From NCBI GenBank assembly GCA_964608925.1, contig CAZSQD010000002.1, positions 1 through 47,290 on the forward strand: a DNA stretch of 47,290 nucleotides, read 5' to 3'. Shown here one piece after another: positions 1 to 8,598 of this stretch. Positions within the stretch are counted from its first letter, which is position 1; each line of letters starts with the position of its first letter. Origin of the DNA: GCA-2733415 sp964608925 (lineage in GTDB: Bacteria; Bacteroidota; Bacteroidia; Flavobacteriales; Flavobacteriaceae). The notes below the pieces were generated by a model, which ran no database searches, had not been told where the DNA came from, and saw only the letters and a program-made list of their open reading frames with translations. Both the position numbers and the translations under genes were made by a program.

Positions 1-62
1 AATGAATAAATTATTGTTTAACCCAAAAGTTGCATTTGTGACTTGAATCTTGCTAAGAAAAA

Positions 63-584
63 CTAACTAACAGACTTATTAACAGCTTTATATAAAGGTA
101 CTGAAGAACATGCCTCACCGTACATTACTGATTTTGCTACGGGTATTAGCTTTTCCATAGCTATTACATAGGCACTTTCTGGAACGGGTTTTTGAGAACA
201 CCCTTTAATAATAACGAACTTATTTTGGTAAGAACTTATTTTTATTTGCGCTAATTGTTCTTGAAACAATTGCGTTTCTAGTGTATTTAAGTCTCCTAAA
301 ACTACTTTTTTTGCATATTTTGATGCTTTTGCGGTAAACAACATATATGCCCAAACGGGTATAATAGCATTTGTACTACAATATACAGCTATAAGAGTGT
401 TTTGGTATTGTTGCCAATTGAAAGCGGCTAAACTATTTCGAAATTCTTTTTCCCTAAGTATAAAACCCTGATCTAACCATTGAGAAATATCTACTAAAAC
501 TCGTTTCCCTTCCACATAATAATCTTCTAAATTAAAGGTTATTAAATTGGTGTTTTCAGTAACTTTATTTCTGATTTCCTCCAT
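63..584 (-). CDS. DUF2480 family protein
   Basis: A 173-residue soluble protein with no signal peptide or membrane segment. The sequence resembles the Bacteroidota DUF2480 family (middle segment with PVWAYMLF, later VVLGDL and a KGCSQKPVP stretch). The biochemical function is unknown. It is the last gene of the leftward suf cluster, 122 bp beyond the SufT/DUF59 gene, and this family often accompanies suf genes in Flavobacteriia, so a link to iron-sulfur biogenesis is an inference from context. The ATG at 584 gives the full expected length. The family call rests on memory of the family, not a search. Confidence 0.8.
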   Translation of the reverse strand: MEEIRNKVTENTNLITFNLEDYYVEGKRVLVDISQWLDQGFILREKEFRNSLAAFNWQQYQNTLIAVYCSTNAIIPVWAYMLFTAKASKYAKKVVLGDLNTLETQLFQEQLAQIKISSYQNKFVIIKGCSQKPVPESAYVIAMEKLIPVAKSVMYGEACSSVPLYKAVNKSVS

Positions 585-706
585 AACATTTTGATAACAA
601 ACTTTCTAGAAATAAGATGTTAATCTTCATTTTTATTAACTTTTAATGTAAAATATTGTGTAATTAAACTTCCCAATAATTACCTGGATGGGCTACGTTC
701 CCACTA

Positions 707-1039
707 TTATAACATTCCAAGTTCTAACTTTGCCTCGTCACTCATTAAATCTTTTGTCCACTCGGGTTCAAAAGTAATTTCAACTTCGCAATCGTTTACT
801 TCTTTTAAGCTTTTAATTTTATCTTCAACCTCTTTAGGTAAGGTTTCGGCAACAGGACAATTAGGTGTGGTTAAAGTCATAATAACCTTTACATCAAAAT
901 CTTCATTTACCATTACGTCATAAATTAACCCTAATTCATATACATCTACAGGAATTTCTGGATCATAAACAGTTTTAATTACACGTACTATTTTTTCTCC
1001 TAATTCGGCTGTGTCTATTGTTGTTGTATTGTCTGACAT
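707..1039 (-). CDS. sufT: SufT-like DUF59 iron-sulfur assembly protein
   Basis: A 110-residue single-domain MIP18/DUF59 protein. The family motif DPEIPVDVYELGLIYD lies near residues 26-41, and the invariant cysteine sits in TLTTPNCPVAETLP near residue 61. SufT proteins help mature Fe-S proteins in the cytoplasm, probably in cluster carriage or delivery. The gene starts directly after the sufE stop (1041), so the two are almost certainly cotranscribed. The C-terminal part, with EPEWTKDLMSDEAK, matches the usual Bacteroidota form, and the length is normal for the family. Confidence 0.9.
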   Translation of the reverse strand: MSDNTTTIDTAELGEKIVRVIKTVYDPEIPVDVYELGLIYDVMVNEDFDVKVIMTLTTPNCPVAETLPKEVEDKIKSLKEVNDCEVEITFEPEWTKDLMSDEAKLELGML

Positions 1040-1040
1040 T

Positions 1041-1466
1041 TTAATTTGAAACTTTTGTTTGGTATGCTAAAGCATACATTTTAATTTGTTTTATCATACT
1101 TACCAATCCGTTTGCACGTGTTGGTGAAAGATGTTCTTTTAAGCCTATTTCATCAATAAAATCTAAATTAGCATCTAAAATATCTTTGGGTGATTGGTTT
1201 GTAAATACACTTATTAATATGGCTATGATGCCTTTGGTTATAATTGCATCACTACCCGCCGTATAAACTATTTTATCATTTTCTAAAACTGCGTCTAACC
1301 AAACTTTTGATTGGCAACCTTTTATAATATTTTCATCTGTTTTTTTGTCTTCTGCTATTTGAGGTAATGTTTTCCCTAAAGAAATCATATACTCATAACG
1401 CTCCATCCAATCATCAAATAAGGCAAAATCTGCTACAATTTCTGCTTGTATTTCTTGTATTGTCAT
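1041..1466 (-). CDS. sufE: SufE sulfur acceptor protein
   Basis: A 141-residue SufE. It accepts persulfide sulfur from the cysteine desulfurase SufS on an active-site cysteine and passes it to the SufBCD scaffold in the cytosol. The catalytic cysteine is in IIKGCQSKVWL near residue 51. The N-terminal IQEIQAEIVADFALFDDWMERYEYMI and the C-terminal SPTRANGLVSMIKQIK are typical of the family. It follows the META lipoprotein gene by about 5 bp and abuts the sufT gene, which places it inside the suf operon. Confidence 0.95.
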   Translation of the reverse strand: MTIQEIQAEIVADFALFDDWMERYEYMISLGKTLPQIAEDKKTDENIIKGCQSKVWLDAVLENDKIVYTAGSDAIITKGIIAILISVFTNQSPKDILDANLDFIDEIGLKEHLSPTRANGLVSMIKQIKMYALAYQTKVSN

Positions 1467-1471
1467 ACTTG

Positions 1472-2281
1472 TTATTTATTTTGGGACAAAGATATTATTT
1501 TATTTACTAATGCTTCTAATTCTTTTGGTGGATGTCCTGCATCAAAACCTGCACTTCTATATGTTTTTTCTTTTTTTACAATCCTAATACCTGCATGAGC
1601 AGCCCCATCATATTGTCTCATATTTGTTGGAGATGCCAATGTATTAATTGTTTTTAAATCAATTTCAGAAATCAATATTTTTATAGCTTCCATTTCTTCA
1701 TCAGAAACTAATATCTCTATTGCTTTTTTACTGTTTCTATCATTTCGTACTAATAATCGATTTTTTTGCAATGCTATTTCTTGAAAAAAACCTCTTGTAC
1801 TTGCTCCGTACACAACAATATTTTCATTTTCTTGTTGGGTTACCATTTTTTTTTCTGATTGGGCAGTCAATACATTTATTGAATCTGATTTTAAAATTAA
1901 TGCGCCTTTTTTTAACTGAAAATTAGTGGTTTTTGATAATGCTTTCATAAAAACCTGTTCCGTATCATTATCTAGACAAGCCATTTTTGTAGACATAATA
2001 CTACTAAATAGTATATTACCGTCAGTTTGTTTGTATTTCCCTGAAAAATGATTACATCCTGAAAAACCTGAAACTGTTTTAGTTTCTGAATTAAAATTTA
2101 AGGTTACTTTTTTTGCAGATATTTCATTATCGGCTAATAATTGTACCGTATATTTTCCTGATATTTTTTCTTTCGAAGTATTTTCTGATAGCTTTGTTTT
2201 CATGTTATTTTCTGTTGTTTTTTTCTGACAACTACATGCATTCATTAGCAATGTACTGAATAGTATTAATAGTATTTTCAT
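1472..2281 (-). CDS. META-domain (HslJ-like) lipoprotein
   Basis: A 269-residue predicted lipoprotein with an N-terminal hydrophobic segment and a lipobox ending at Cys16 (LMNAC). Residues about 40-135 form a META/HslJ-like domain, with the typical VSGFSGCNHFSGKYK and SSIMSTKMACLD segments containing two conserved cysteines. The C-terminal half (about 150-269) is a second, unassigned domain. The protein should sit in the periplasm or on the outer membrane, so it is unlikely to take part directly in cytosolic Fe-S assembly despite lying between sufS and sufE. It is 5 bp from sufE and probably cotranscribed. The specific role is unknown. Confidence 0.85.
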   Translation of the reverse strand: MKILLILFSTLLMNACSCQKKTTENNMKTKLSENTSKEKISGKYTVQLLADNEISAKKVTLNFNSETKTVSGFSGCNHFSGKYKQTDGNILFSSIMSTKMACLDNDTEQVFMKALSKTTNFQLKKGALILKSDSINVLTAQSEKKMVTQQENENIVVYGASTRGFFQEIALQKNRLLVRNDRNSKKAIEILVSDEEMEAIKILISEIDLKTINTLASPTNMRQYDGAAHAGIRIVKKEKTYRSAGFDAGHPPKELEALVNKIISLSQNK

Positions 2282-2377
2282 AATAATAGCATTTTATATT
2301 TATATGTAATATTACAAAAAAGACGCCAAACTAATGATGTCAACCTCTTTTTTAGCTTAATAACTCCTATTTTCGGG

Positions 2378-3592
2378 TTAAGAAAGCATCATTTGTGCTT
2401 GCTTTACAGCGCTTACCAAAGCATCTACATCTTGTTTGGTATTATAAAACATAAACGAAGCTCTAACGGTTCCAGGGATATTGAAAAAATCCATAATTGG
2501 TTGTGTACAATGATGTCCTGTACGTACAGCAACCCCTAATTTATCTACAATTACACCTACGTCATACGGGTGAATGTCTTTTAATTTAAATGATATTACA
2601 GAAGCTTTATTTTTAGCTGTTCCTATTATTTGCAATCCTTCTATTTTAAGTAGTTCTTGGGTAGCGTAATCTAATAGTTTTTTTTCTTGTTGTTGTATAA
2701 AGTCAAAACCTACCTGATTCATATAGTCTATTGCAGTACCAAAAACGATCCCTCCTGCAATATTGGGTGTTCCTGCTTCAAATTTGTGTGGCAAATCGGC
2801 ATACGTGGTTTTTTTAAAACTAACTTCTTTAATCATTTCTCCTCCTCCTTGATAGGGTGGTAATTTGTTTAACCATTTTTCTTTACCATACAACATACCA
2901 ACTCCTGTTGGTCCACACATTTTATGTGCGGAACATACGTAGAAATCGCAGTTTAATACTTGTACGTCTGGTTTTATATGTGGTGTTGCTTGTGCTCCAT
3001 CAATTAATACCGCAGCATCATATTGATGTGCTAATTCTATAATTTCTTGTATAGGGTTTATAGTGCCCAAAGCGTTAGAAACGTGATTTACGGCTACAAC
3101 TTTTGTTTTTTTAGAAAGTATTTTTTTATATTCACCTATTAAAAGTTCCCCTTTTTGGTTCATCGGAATTACTTTTAAAACGGCTCCTGTACGTTCACAT
3201 AGCATTTGCCACGGCACAATATTAGAGTGATGCTCTAAATGTGAAACAATTACCTCATCTCCTTTTTGCAAAAGTGTTGTAAAACCACTTGCCACCAAAT
3301 TTATACTATCCGTAGTGCCTTTGGTAAACAAAATTTCATAGTCGTGTTTGGCGTTAAAATGTACTTGTAATTTTTTACGAGCAGCTTCATACGCATCAGT
3401 AGCTTTTTGACTTAATGTATGTACGCCACGATGAATATTTGCGTTGATTTCTGAGTAATATTTTGTGATAGCATCAATAACCACTTGTGGCTTTTGTGAA
3501 GATGCTCCACTGTCTAAATACACCAATGGTTTTCCGTTTACTTGCTGTTGAAGAATAGGGAAATCAGCTACTATGTTTTTTATGGTTTTCAT
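2378..3592 (-). CDS. sufS: cysteine desulfurase SufS
   Basis: A class-V aminotransferase-fold cysteine desulfurase that releases sulfur from L-cysteine as a protein persulfide for Fe-S assembly. The PLP-binding lysine is in CSAHKMCGPTG (about residue 224) and the persulfide cysteine in RTGHHCTQP (about residue 361), the short-loop group II arrangement. The ATG at 3592 (MKTIKNI, 404 residues) is chosen. An upstream in-frame GTG at 3610 would add only six residues and is less likely. Partners here are SufE at 1041-1466 and the SufBCD genes immediately upstream. Confidence 0.95.
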   Translation of the reverse strand: MKTIKNIVADFPILQQQVNGKPLVYLDSGASSQKPQVVIDAITKYYSEINANIHRGVHTLSQKATDAYEAARKKLQVHFNAKHDYEILFTKGTTDSINLVASGFTTLLQKGDEVIVSHLEHHSNIVPWQMLCERTGAVLKVIPMNQKGELLIGEYKKILSKKTKVVAVNHVSNALGTINPIQEIIELAHQYDAAVLIDGAQATPHIKPDVQVLNCDFYVCSAHKMCGPTGVGMLYGKEKWLNKLPPYQGGGEMIKEVSFKKTTYADLPHKFEAGTPNIAGGIVFGTAIDYMNQVGFDFIQQQEKKLLDYATQELLKIEGLQIIGTAKNKASVISFKLKDIHPYDVGVIVDKLGVAVRTGHHCTQPIMDFFNIPGTVRASFMFYNTKQDVDALVSAVKQAQMMLS

Positions 3593-3634
3593 GTTCGTTT
3601 TCAACTGCACTCAAACAGGTATTATTTTGTTTTT

Positions 3635-4948
3635 TTACAAATCAAACCCTAAATTAACACCTAATTTTTGGGCTATTAACTTATTAATTCTTGCTTTTAA
3701 TTGCGGAATTTTAACGCTTTCTAAAACCGTATTTGAAAAGGCATACATTAATAACGCTTTTGCTTCTTTTTTAGGAATACCGCGTTGTTGCATATAAAAT
3801 AAAGCATCGTTATTTAATTGTCCAATAGTACAACCGTGAGAACATTTTACATCATCAGCAAAAATTTCTAATTGTGGTTTGGCGTTTACCGTTGCCTTAT
3901 CACTCACCAACACATTGTTATTTTGTTGATAGGCATTGGTTTTTTGTGCTTCTTTGTTTACAATTACTTTACCATTAAAAACTCCTGTTGAGCGCCCATC
4001 ATAAATTCCTTTATAATCTTGATGGCTCTCACAATTGGGTTCAATGTGGTGTACTAAAGTATGATGATCTACGTGTTGTTTTCCTTCTAAAATAGTAACT
4101 CCTTTTAAAATAGAGTCCATATGTTCTCCATTTTGGTAAAAGTTTAAATTGTTACGTACAATTTTACCACCAAAAGAAAAAGTATGCATACTACACACAC
4201 TTCCTGTTTTTTGATTTACATAGGTGTTATCTACTAAAGATGACGTATCCGTATCATTTTGTATTTTATAAAAATCTACTGTTGCGTTTTTACCCGTAAA
4301 AATTTCAGTAACCGCATTGGTTAATACTGCGTTTTTACTTAGGTTTTGGTGACGTTCAATAATTTGAACATGTGCATTCTCTTCTGTTACCACTAAATTA
4401 CGGGGTTGTAATAAAGCAGCATCTACACTACCTGTAGAAAAATAAATAATTTGTATAGGTTTTTCTACCTCAACATTTTTTGGAATATAAATAAAAGCAC
4501 CTTCACTTGCAAAAGCAGTGTTTAATGCTGTCATATTATCTTGTTTTGCTATTTTATTAAAATAGTTTTCAATAACAGGTTTGTGCTTTGTTCTTGTTAA
4601 TGCGGATGATAGCAAGCAAACATCAATCCCATCATGTGTGGTTTCAGACAAAAACGAACTATATTTACCATCTACAAAAACAATTTTATAAGTATCTACA
4701 TCATTTAAAAAGTATTGCTTTACATCTGCAAATTCAATTGCTTTTTCATTGGTATTGAATAAGGTAAAATCTTCTTTTAATATTGAATTTAACGATGTAT
4801 ATTTCCAAGATTCCAACTTTTTAGAAGGAAACCCTAAGGATTCAAACTGTTGAAATGCTTTTGCTCTTATTTTATGAATATCACTATTTACATCCACTTT
4901 GTTTTCAAAAGCAACATAAGAGGATACTATTTTTTCTTTTAATTCCAT
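3635..4948 (-). CDS. sufD: Fe-S cluster assembly scaffold SufD
   Basis: A 437-residue SufD, the non-catalytic partner of SufB in the SufBC2D scaffold. The characteristic C-terminal beta-helix signatures are visible: HHTLVHHIEPNCES, DYKGIYDGRSTGVFNGK and CSHGCTIGQLNNDALFYMQQRGIP. The ATG at 4948 (MELKEK) is preferred. Starting at 4975 would add nine residues not expected for the family. It lies between sufC (100 bp upstream) and sufS (43 bp downstream), all in the same direction. The sufC-sufD gap contains two near-identical copies of an ATTTTTACTTTATAAA-like run, which may be only low-complexity sequence. Confidence 0.94.
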   Translation of the reverse strand: MELKEKIVSSYVAFENKVDVNSDIHKIRAKAFQQFESLGFPSKKLESWKYTSLNSILKEDFTLFNTNEKAIEFADVKQYFLNDVDTYKIVFVDGKYSSFLSETTHDGIDVCLLSSALTRTKHKPVIENYFNKIAKQDNMTALNTAFASEGAFIYIPKNVEVEKPIQIIYFSTGSVDAALLQPRNLVVTEENAHVQIIERHQNLSKNAVLTNAVTEIFTGKNATVDFYKIQNDTDTSSLVDNTYVNQKTGSVCSMHTFSFGGKIVRNNLNFYQNGEHMDSILKGVTILEGKQHVDHHTLVHHIEPNCESHQDYKGIYDGRSTGVFNGKVIVNKEAQKTNAYQQNNNVLVSDKATVNAKPQLEIFADDVKCSHGCTIGQLNNDALFYMQQRGIPKKEAKALLMYAFSNTVLESVKIPQLKARINKLIAQKLGVNLGFDL

Positions 4949-5048
4949 TGTTCTTTTAGTTGTAAAGTTTTTCAAGTTTAAATGTTAAAAAGTTATTGAC
5001 TTGTATAACTACATTTTTACTTTATAAAATTTTTACTTTATAAACTTT

Positions 5049-5801
5049 TTAACTATTAATTTCTTCCTTAATCCAATCGTACCCTTTTTCTTCTAATTTT
5101 AAAGCTAAAGAAGCATCACCAGATTTTACAATTTTACCGTTGTACAAAACGTGTACAAAGTCGGGTTTTATGTAATCTAATAAACGTTGGTAATGTGTAA
5201 TTACCAATACCGAATTATTTTCACTTTTTAGTTTATTAACCCCATTGGCAACAATACGTAGGGCGTCAATATCTAATCCTGAATCGGTTTCATCTAAAAT
5301 GGCAATTTTAGGATCTAACATTGCCATTTGAAAAATCTCGTTTCTTTTCTTTTCTCCTCCCGAAAATCCTTCGTTTAAAGAACGTGATAAAAACTTACGA
5401 TCAATTTCTAACAACTCGCTCATCTCTCTAATTTTTTTCAACATATCCTTTGCAGGCATATCTTCTAAACCTTTTGCTTTACGAGATTCATTAATAGCAG
5501 TTTTAATAAAATTGGTTACGGATACTCCAGGGATTTCTACAGGATATTGAAACGATAAAAACACGCCTTTATGTGCTCGCTCATGTGCTTCTAAATCTAA
5601 CAAATCTTCTCCATCTAACTCAACTGCTCCTTTTGAAACCTCATACACATCACTACCTGCTATTACAGATGCTAACGTACTTTTTCCTGCTCCATTAGGT
5701 CCCATTATGGCGTGAACCTCTCCTGCGTTTATTTGTAGATTAATTCCTTTTAAAATTTCTCTATCTTCTATTCCTGCGTGTAAATTTTCTATTTTTAACA
5801 T
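5049..5801 (-). CDS. sufC: Fe-S assembly ATPase SufC
   Basis: A 250-residue ABC-type ATPase that drives the SufBD scaffold. It has Walker A GPNGAGKST (about 34-42), the signature FSGGEKKRNEI (about 145-155) and Walker B IAILDETDSGLD, where the D-loop form ETDSGLD is diagnostic of SufC. No membrane-domain partner is expected, because SufC acts in the cytosol with SufB and SufD. The length is normal. Neighbours are the small lipoprotein gene upstream and sufD downstream, all leftward. Confidence 0.96.
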   Translation of the reverse strand: MLKIENLHAGIEDREILKGINLQINAGEVHAIMGPNGAGKSTLASVIAGSDVYEVSKGAVELDGEDLLDLEAHERAHKGVFLSFQYPVEIPGVSVTNFIKTAINESRKAKGLEDMPAKDMLKKIREMSELLEIDRKFLSRSLNEGFSGGEKKRNEIFQMAMLDPKIAILDETDSGLDIDALRIVANGVNKLKSENNSVLVITHYQRLLDYIKPDFVHVLYNGKIVKSGDASLALKLEEKGYDWIKEEINS

Positions 5802-5845
5802 CTTATATTTTGCAATATGCTATAAGCCGTAAGCTGTAAGCGTGA

Positions 5846-6250
5846 TTATTTTTTCTTTATAACAATATTATCGTCAGCAGCTAATTGCTTTACTTTGATA
5901 ATTTCTTTAATTTCTACATTAAAAGGCCAACCTTCCTCATCTATCTCCTTCGGTACTATTTTTCCTTTTATTTGTACTACAACCATATCGGTATCTACTT
6001 TCTTTAAAGGGGCAACTTGGTCTGCTAATTCATGCATTTTAGTATCTATGACCACTCCATATACTTGTGTAGTAGTTTTAAATACTGCAGCATCTGCATA
6101 ATATAAAAATTCTCCTTCTAAAGTTTTTACATCTGTACTTTCTTTAACTACTATACCTTCTTTTACAACTGTTTCAAGAGTTTTGTTTTCTTCCTTTTTA
6201 CAGCTAAAAACGACTGTAAGTAATAAAATACCTAAAATTATATTTTTCAT
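5846..6250 (-). CDS. small hypothetical lipoprotein within the suf cluster
   Basis: A 134-residue predicted lipoprotein. The ATG at 6250 (MKNIIL) gives a clean signal peptide ending in VVFSC with the lipidated cysteine at residue 17. A start at 6259 is possible but would put two extra charged residues in front. After a charged linker, the body has alternating beta-strand character (YYADAAVFKTT, VYGVVIDTK, VVVQIKGKIV, VEIKEIIKV), suggesting a small beta-barrel or OB-like fold. I do not recognise a named family. It lies between sufB and sufC, so it is probably cotranscribed with them although it should be exported. Confidence 0.75.
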   Translation of the reverse strand: MKNIILGILLLTVVFSCKKEENKTLETVVKEGIVVKESTDVKTLEGEFLYYADAAVFKTTTQVYGVVIDTKMHELADQVAPLKKVDTDMVVVQIKGKIVPKEIDEEGWPFNVEIKEIIKVKQLAADDNIVIKKK

Positions 6251-6299
6251 TTTCAACAAACTTTTAAACCTTCTGAACTTTCAATTTTATAAACTTCGT

Positions 6300-7748
6300 T
6301 TATCCTACTGACCCTTCTAATGATATTTCTAATAATTTTTGTGCTTCTACAGCAAACTCCATCGGTAATTTATTTAACACCTCTTTACTAAAACCATTTA
6401 CAATTAATGCGATGGCTTTTTCGGTTTCTATACCACGTTGGTTGCAATAAAATATTTGATCTTCCCCAATTTTACTAGTAGTAGCTTCGTGCTCTATTTG
6501 TGCGCTTTTATTTTTTACTTCTATGTACGGAAACGTATGTGCTCCACAAGCATTACCCATTAATAAACTATCACATTGTGAAAAATTACGTGCATTTTCA
6601 GCTCTTGCATTAATTTGCACCAACCCTCTATATGAGTTTTGTGAATGTCCTGCGGATATTCCTTTAGAAATAATAGTACTCTTGGTGTTTTTACCGATAT
6701 GAATCATTTTTGTACCCGTATCAGCTTGTTGGTAATTATTGGTTACCGCAATTGAGTAAAACTCACCTATTGAATTATCCCCTTTTAAAATACAAGATGG
6801 GTATTTCCACGTTACTGCACTACCTGTTTCTACTTGTGTCCAACTAACTTTTGCGCTTTTTTCACACAAAGCACGTTTTGTTACAAAATTGTAAACGCCA
6901 CCAACACCTTCTGCATTACCAGGATACCAGTTTTGTACGGTTGAATATTTTATTTCGGCATCATCTAAAGCAATTAACTCTACTACTGCTGCGTGTAACT
7001 GATTTTCATCTCTACTGGGTGCTGTACAGCCTTCTAAATAACTTACATAACTTCCTTTATCTGCTACTAAAAGTGTACGTTCAAATTGTCCTGTACCTCC
7101 TTCATTTATTCTGAAATAAGTAGATAATTCCATTGGGCAACGTACGCCTTTTGGAATGTAACAGAATGATCCGTCACTAAATACTGCCGAATTTAAGGCG
7201 GCATAAAAATTATCCGTAGTAGGTACAATTGTTCCTAAATATTTACGCACCAACTCTGGATGCTCTTGAATAGCTTCCGAAATTGGCATAAAAATAATTC
7301 CTTTTTTAGCTAAAGTATCTTTAAAGGTAGTGGCTACAGAAACGGAATCAACCACAATATCCATTGCAATATTGTTCATTCGTTTTTGTTCGTCTAAAGA
7401 AATACCTAGCTTTTTATACATAGCCAACATATCTGGATCCACGTCATCTAAAGATTTGTTAGGATCTGCTGCTTTTGGTGCCGAATAATATGCGATAGCT
7501 TGAAAATCGGGTTTTTTGTAATTTACGTTTGCCCAATCAGGTTCTTCCATTTCTTTCCAAACCTTAAACGCTTCCAAACGCCAATCCGTCATCCATTGTG
7601 GCTCATTCTTCTTTTTAGAAATAGCACGCACCACATCTTCATTTAAACCTATTGGAAACGTTTCCGCATCTAAGTCAGTATAAAAGCCATATTCATATTC
7701 TTTATTCTCTAACTCTTTTTCTAAGTCGTCTTCGGTGTATTTGCTCAT
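6300..7748 (-). CDS. sufB: Fe-S cluster assembly protein SufB
   Basis: A 482-residue SufB, the main scaffold subunit on which clusters are built with SufC and SufD. Typical signatures include GSFCYIPKGVRCPMELSTYF, YLEGCTAPSRDENQLHAAVV, GISAGHSQNSYRGLV and CDSLLMGNACGAHTFPYIEVKN. The last contains the conserved cysteine region near the C-terminus. The ATG at 7748 gives the usual length and the usual MSKYTEDDLEKEL beginning. A nonsense-mutated four-helix-bundle gene and a sufA-like gene lie upstream in the same direction. Confidence 0.96.
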   Translation of the reverse strand: MSKYTEDDLEKELENKEYEYGFYTDLDAETFPIGLNEDVVRAISKKKNEPQWMTDWRLEAFKVWKEMEEPDWANVNYKKPDFQAIAYYSAPKAADPNKSLDDVDPDMLAMYKKLGISLDEQKRMNNIAMDIVVDSVSVATTFKDTLAKKGIIFMPISEAIQEHPELVRKYLGTIVPTTDNFYAALNSAVFSDGSFCYIPKGVRCPMELSTYFRINEGGTGQFERTLLVADKGSYVSYLEGCTAPSRDENQLHAAVVELIALDDAEIKYSTVQNWYPGNAEGVGGVYNFVTKRALCEKSAKVSWTQVETGSAVTWKYPSCILKGDNSIGEFYSIAVTNNYQQADTGTKMIHIGKNTKSTIISKGISAGHSQNSYRGLVQINARAENARNFSQCDSLLMGNACGAHTFPYIEVKNKSAQIEHEATTSKIGEDQIFYCNQRGIETEKAIALIVNGFSKEVLNKLPMEFAVEAQKLLEISLEGSVG

Positions 7749-7782
7749 TGATTTGTGTTATAATGTTGAAAAGTTTTTAAAG

Positions 7783-8154
7783 TTATAAAGTAGAATGTAG
7801 GTATTTTAACAACCCACTTATCAACTTTGAAACCTCGTTTACTTTTAACTTTAATTCTTCAAACTCATTACTCGTTATATATTCTAAATCTACCGCCAAA
7901 TACAGTTGAGAGCGTACTTCTCCTGCTGATGCTTTAGCTATATACAGAAATCTGATAAACTCTTTTGTTGTTTGCCTCTCAAAACCTTCCGCAATATTAG
8001 AAGATATTGAAACAGATGCTCTTCTTATTTAATCTCGCAAACCGTAATCTTTCGAAAAAGAAAGACTCGTATTTGTGATTTTATAAATTACTAAATTTAA
8101 TATTCTCGCCTTTTGCCAAGACGTAATTTCTTCAAAAGAATTAAATTTAGCCAT
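7783..8154 (-). pseudogene. four-helix-bundle (23S rRNA IVS-type) protein, interrupted by an in-frame TAA
   Basis: Reading leftward from the ATG at 8154 gives MAKFNSFEEITSWQKARILN through GLRD (41 residues), then a TAA at 8029-8031. The same frame then continues IRRASVSISSNIAEGFERQT and runs about 80 more residues to the stop at 7783-7785. Family members read RDQIRRA.SI.SNIAEGF, so the stop replaces the expected glutamine codon (CAA to TAA). No other frame change is needed. The gene therefore looks recently inactivated by one substitution, or the base is a sequencing error. The four-helix-bundle family (diversity-generating-retroelement and rRNA-insertion relatives) has no settled function. 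It sits between the sufA-like gene and sufB. Confidence 0.85.
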
Positions 8155-8188
8155 TACTTTTAAACTTTTTTACATTTTAACTTTCTAA

Positions 8189-8518
8189 CTACAACGAAAA
8201 TGATTCCCCACACCCACAAGTCCTATTGGCATTTGGATTGTTAAATACAAACCCTTTACCATTTAGCCCTCCTGAATATTCCAGAGTGGTGCCTATGAGG
8301 TATAAAAAACTTTTTTTATCAACTATTAATTTAATTCCGTTTTCTTCAAAAAGCTTATCGTCTTCTTTTTGGGCTTTATCAAAGGTTAAGTCATAAGACA
8401 AACCTGAACATCCACCACTCTTTACACCTACACGTACATAATCATTAACAGCACTAAAGCCATCTTCTTGCATTAGTGCAATTACCTTTTGTTTTGCGGT
8501 ATCTGAAACTTTTATCAT
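8189..8518 (-). CDS. HesB/IscA-type iron-sulfur carrier (SufA-like)
   Basis: A 109-residue A-type carrier protein with the three conserved cysteines: one in KSGGCSGLSY (about residue 44) and two in the terminal TCGCGESFSL. Such proteins bind and transfer clusters downstream of the SufBCD scaffold. The ATG at 8518 (MIKVSD) is chosen over 8560. A TATATTTG promoter element at 8550-8557 (minus strand) would place the transcript start near 8543, inside the longer reading. The gene probably begins the leftward suf transcription unit. Confidence 0.92.
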   Translation of the reverse strand: MIKVSDTAKQKVIALMQEDGFSAVNDYVRVGVKSGGCSGLSYDLTFDKAQKEDDKLFEENGIKLIVDKKSFLYLIGTTLEYSGGLNGKGFVFNNPNANRTCGCGESFSL

Positions 8519-8549
8519 ATCTTTAATTAGATTATTTCTAAATAGACTG

Positions 8550-8557
8550 CAAATATA
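8550..8557 (-). promoter_or_regulatory. Bacteroidota -7 promoter element for the sufA-like gene
   Basis: The minus strand reads TATATTTG, an exact match to the Bacteroidota sigma -7 consensus TAnnTTTG, about 32 bp ahead of the chosen ATG at 8518. I see no clear TTTG -33 element at the right spacing. It supports the shorter start of the gene. Confidence 0.5.
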
Positions 8558-8598
8558 CAACCAAATATTGATATTTTTTGTAGTATTTGTTACTTTAT

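Noticed and set aside
4980..5048. Repeated ATTTTTACTTTATAAA text between sufC and sufD
   Set aside because: Probably low-complexity AT sequence, with no symmetry suggesting a regulator site.
5815..5845. AAGCCGTAAGCTGTAAGC repeat between sufC and the small lipoprotein gene
   Set aside because: It is only three imperfect 7-base units, too short to call a repeat or site without other copies.
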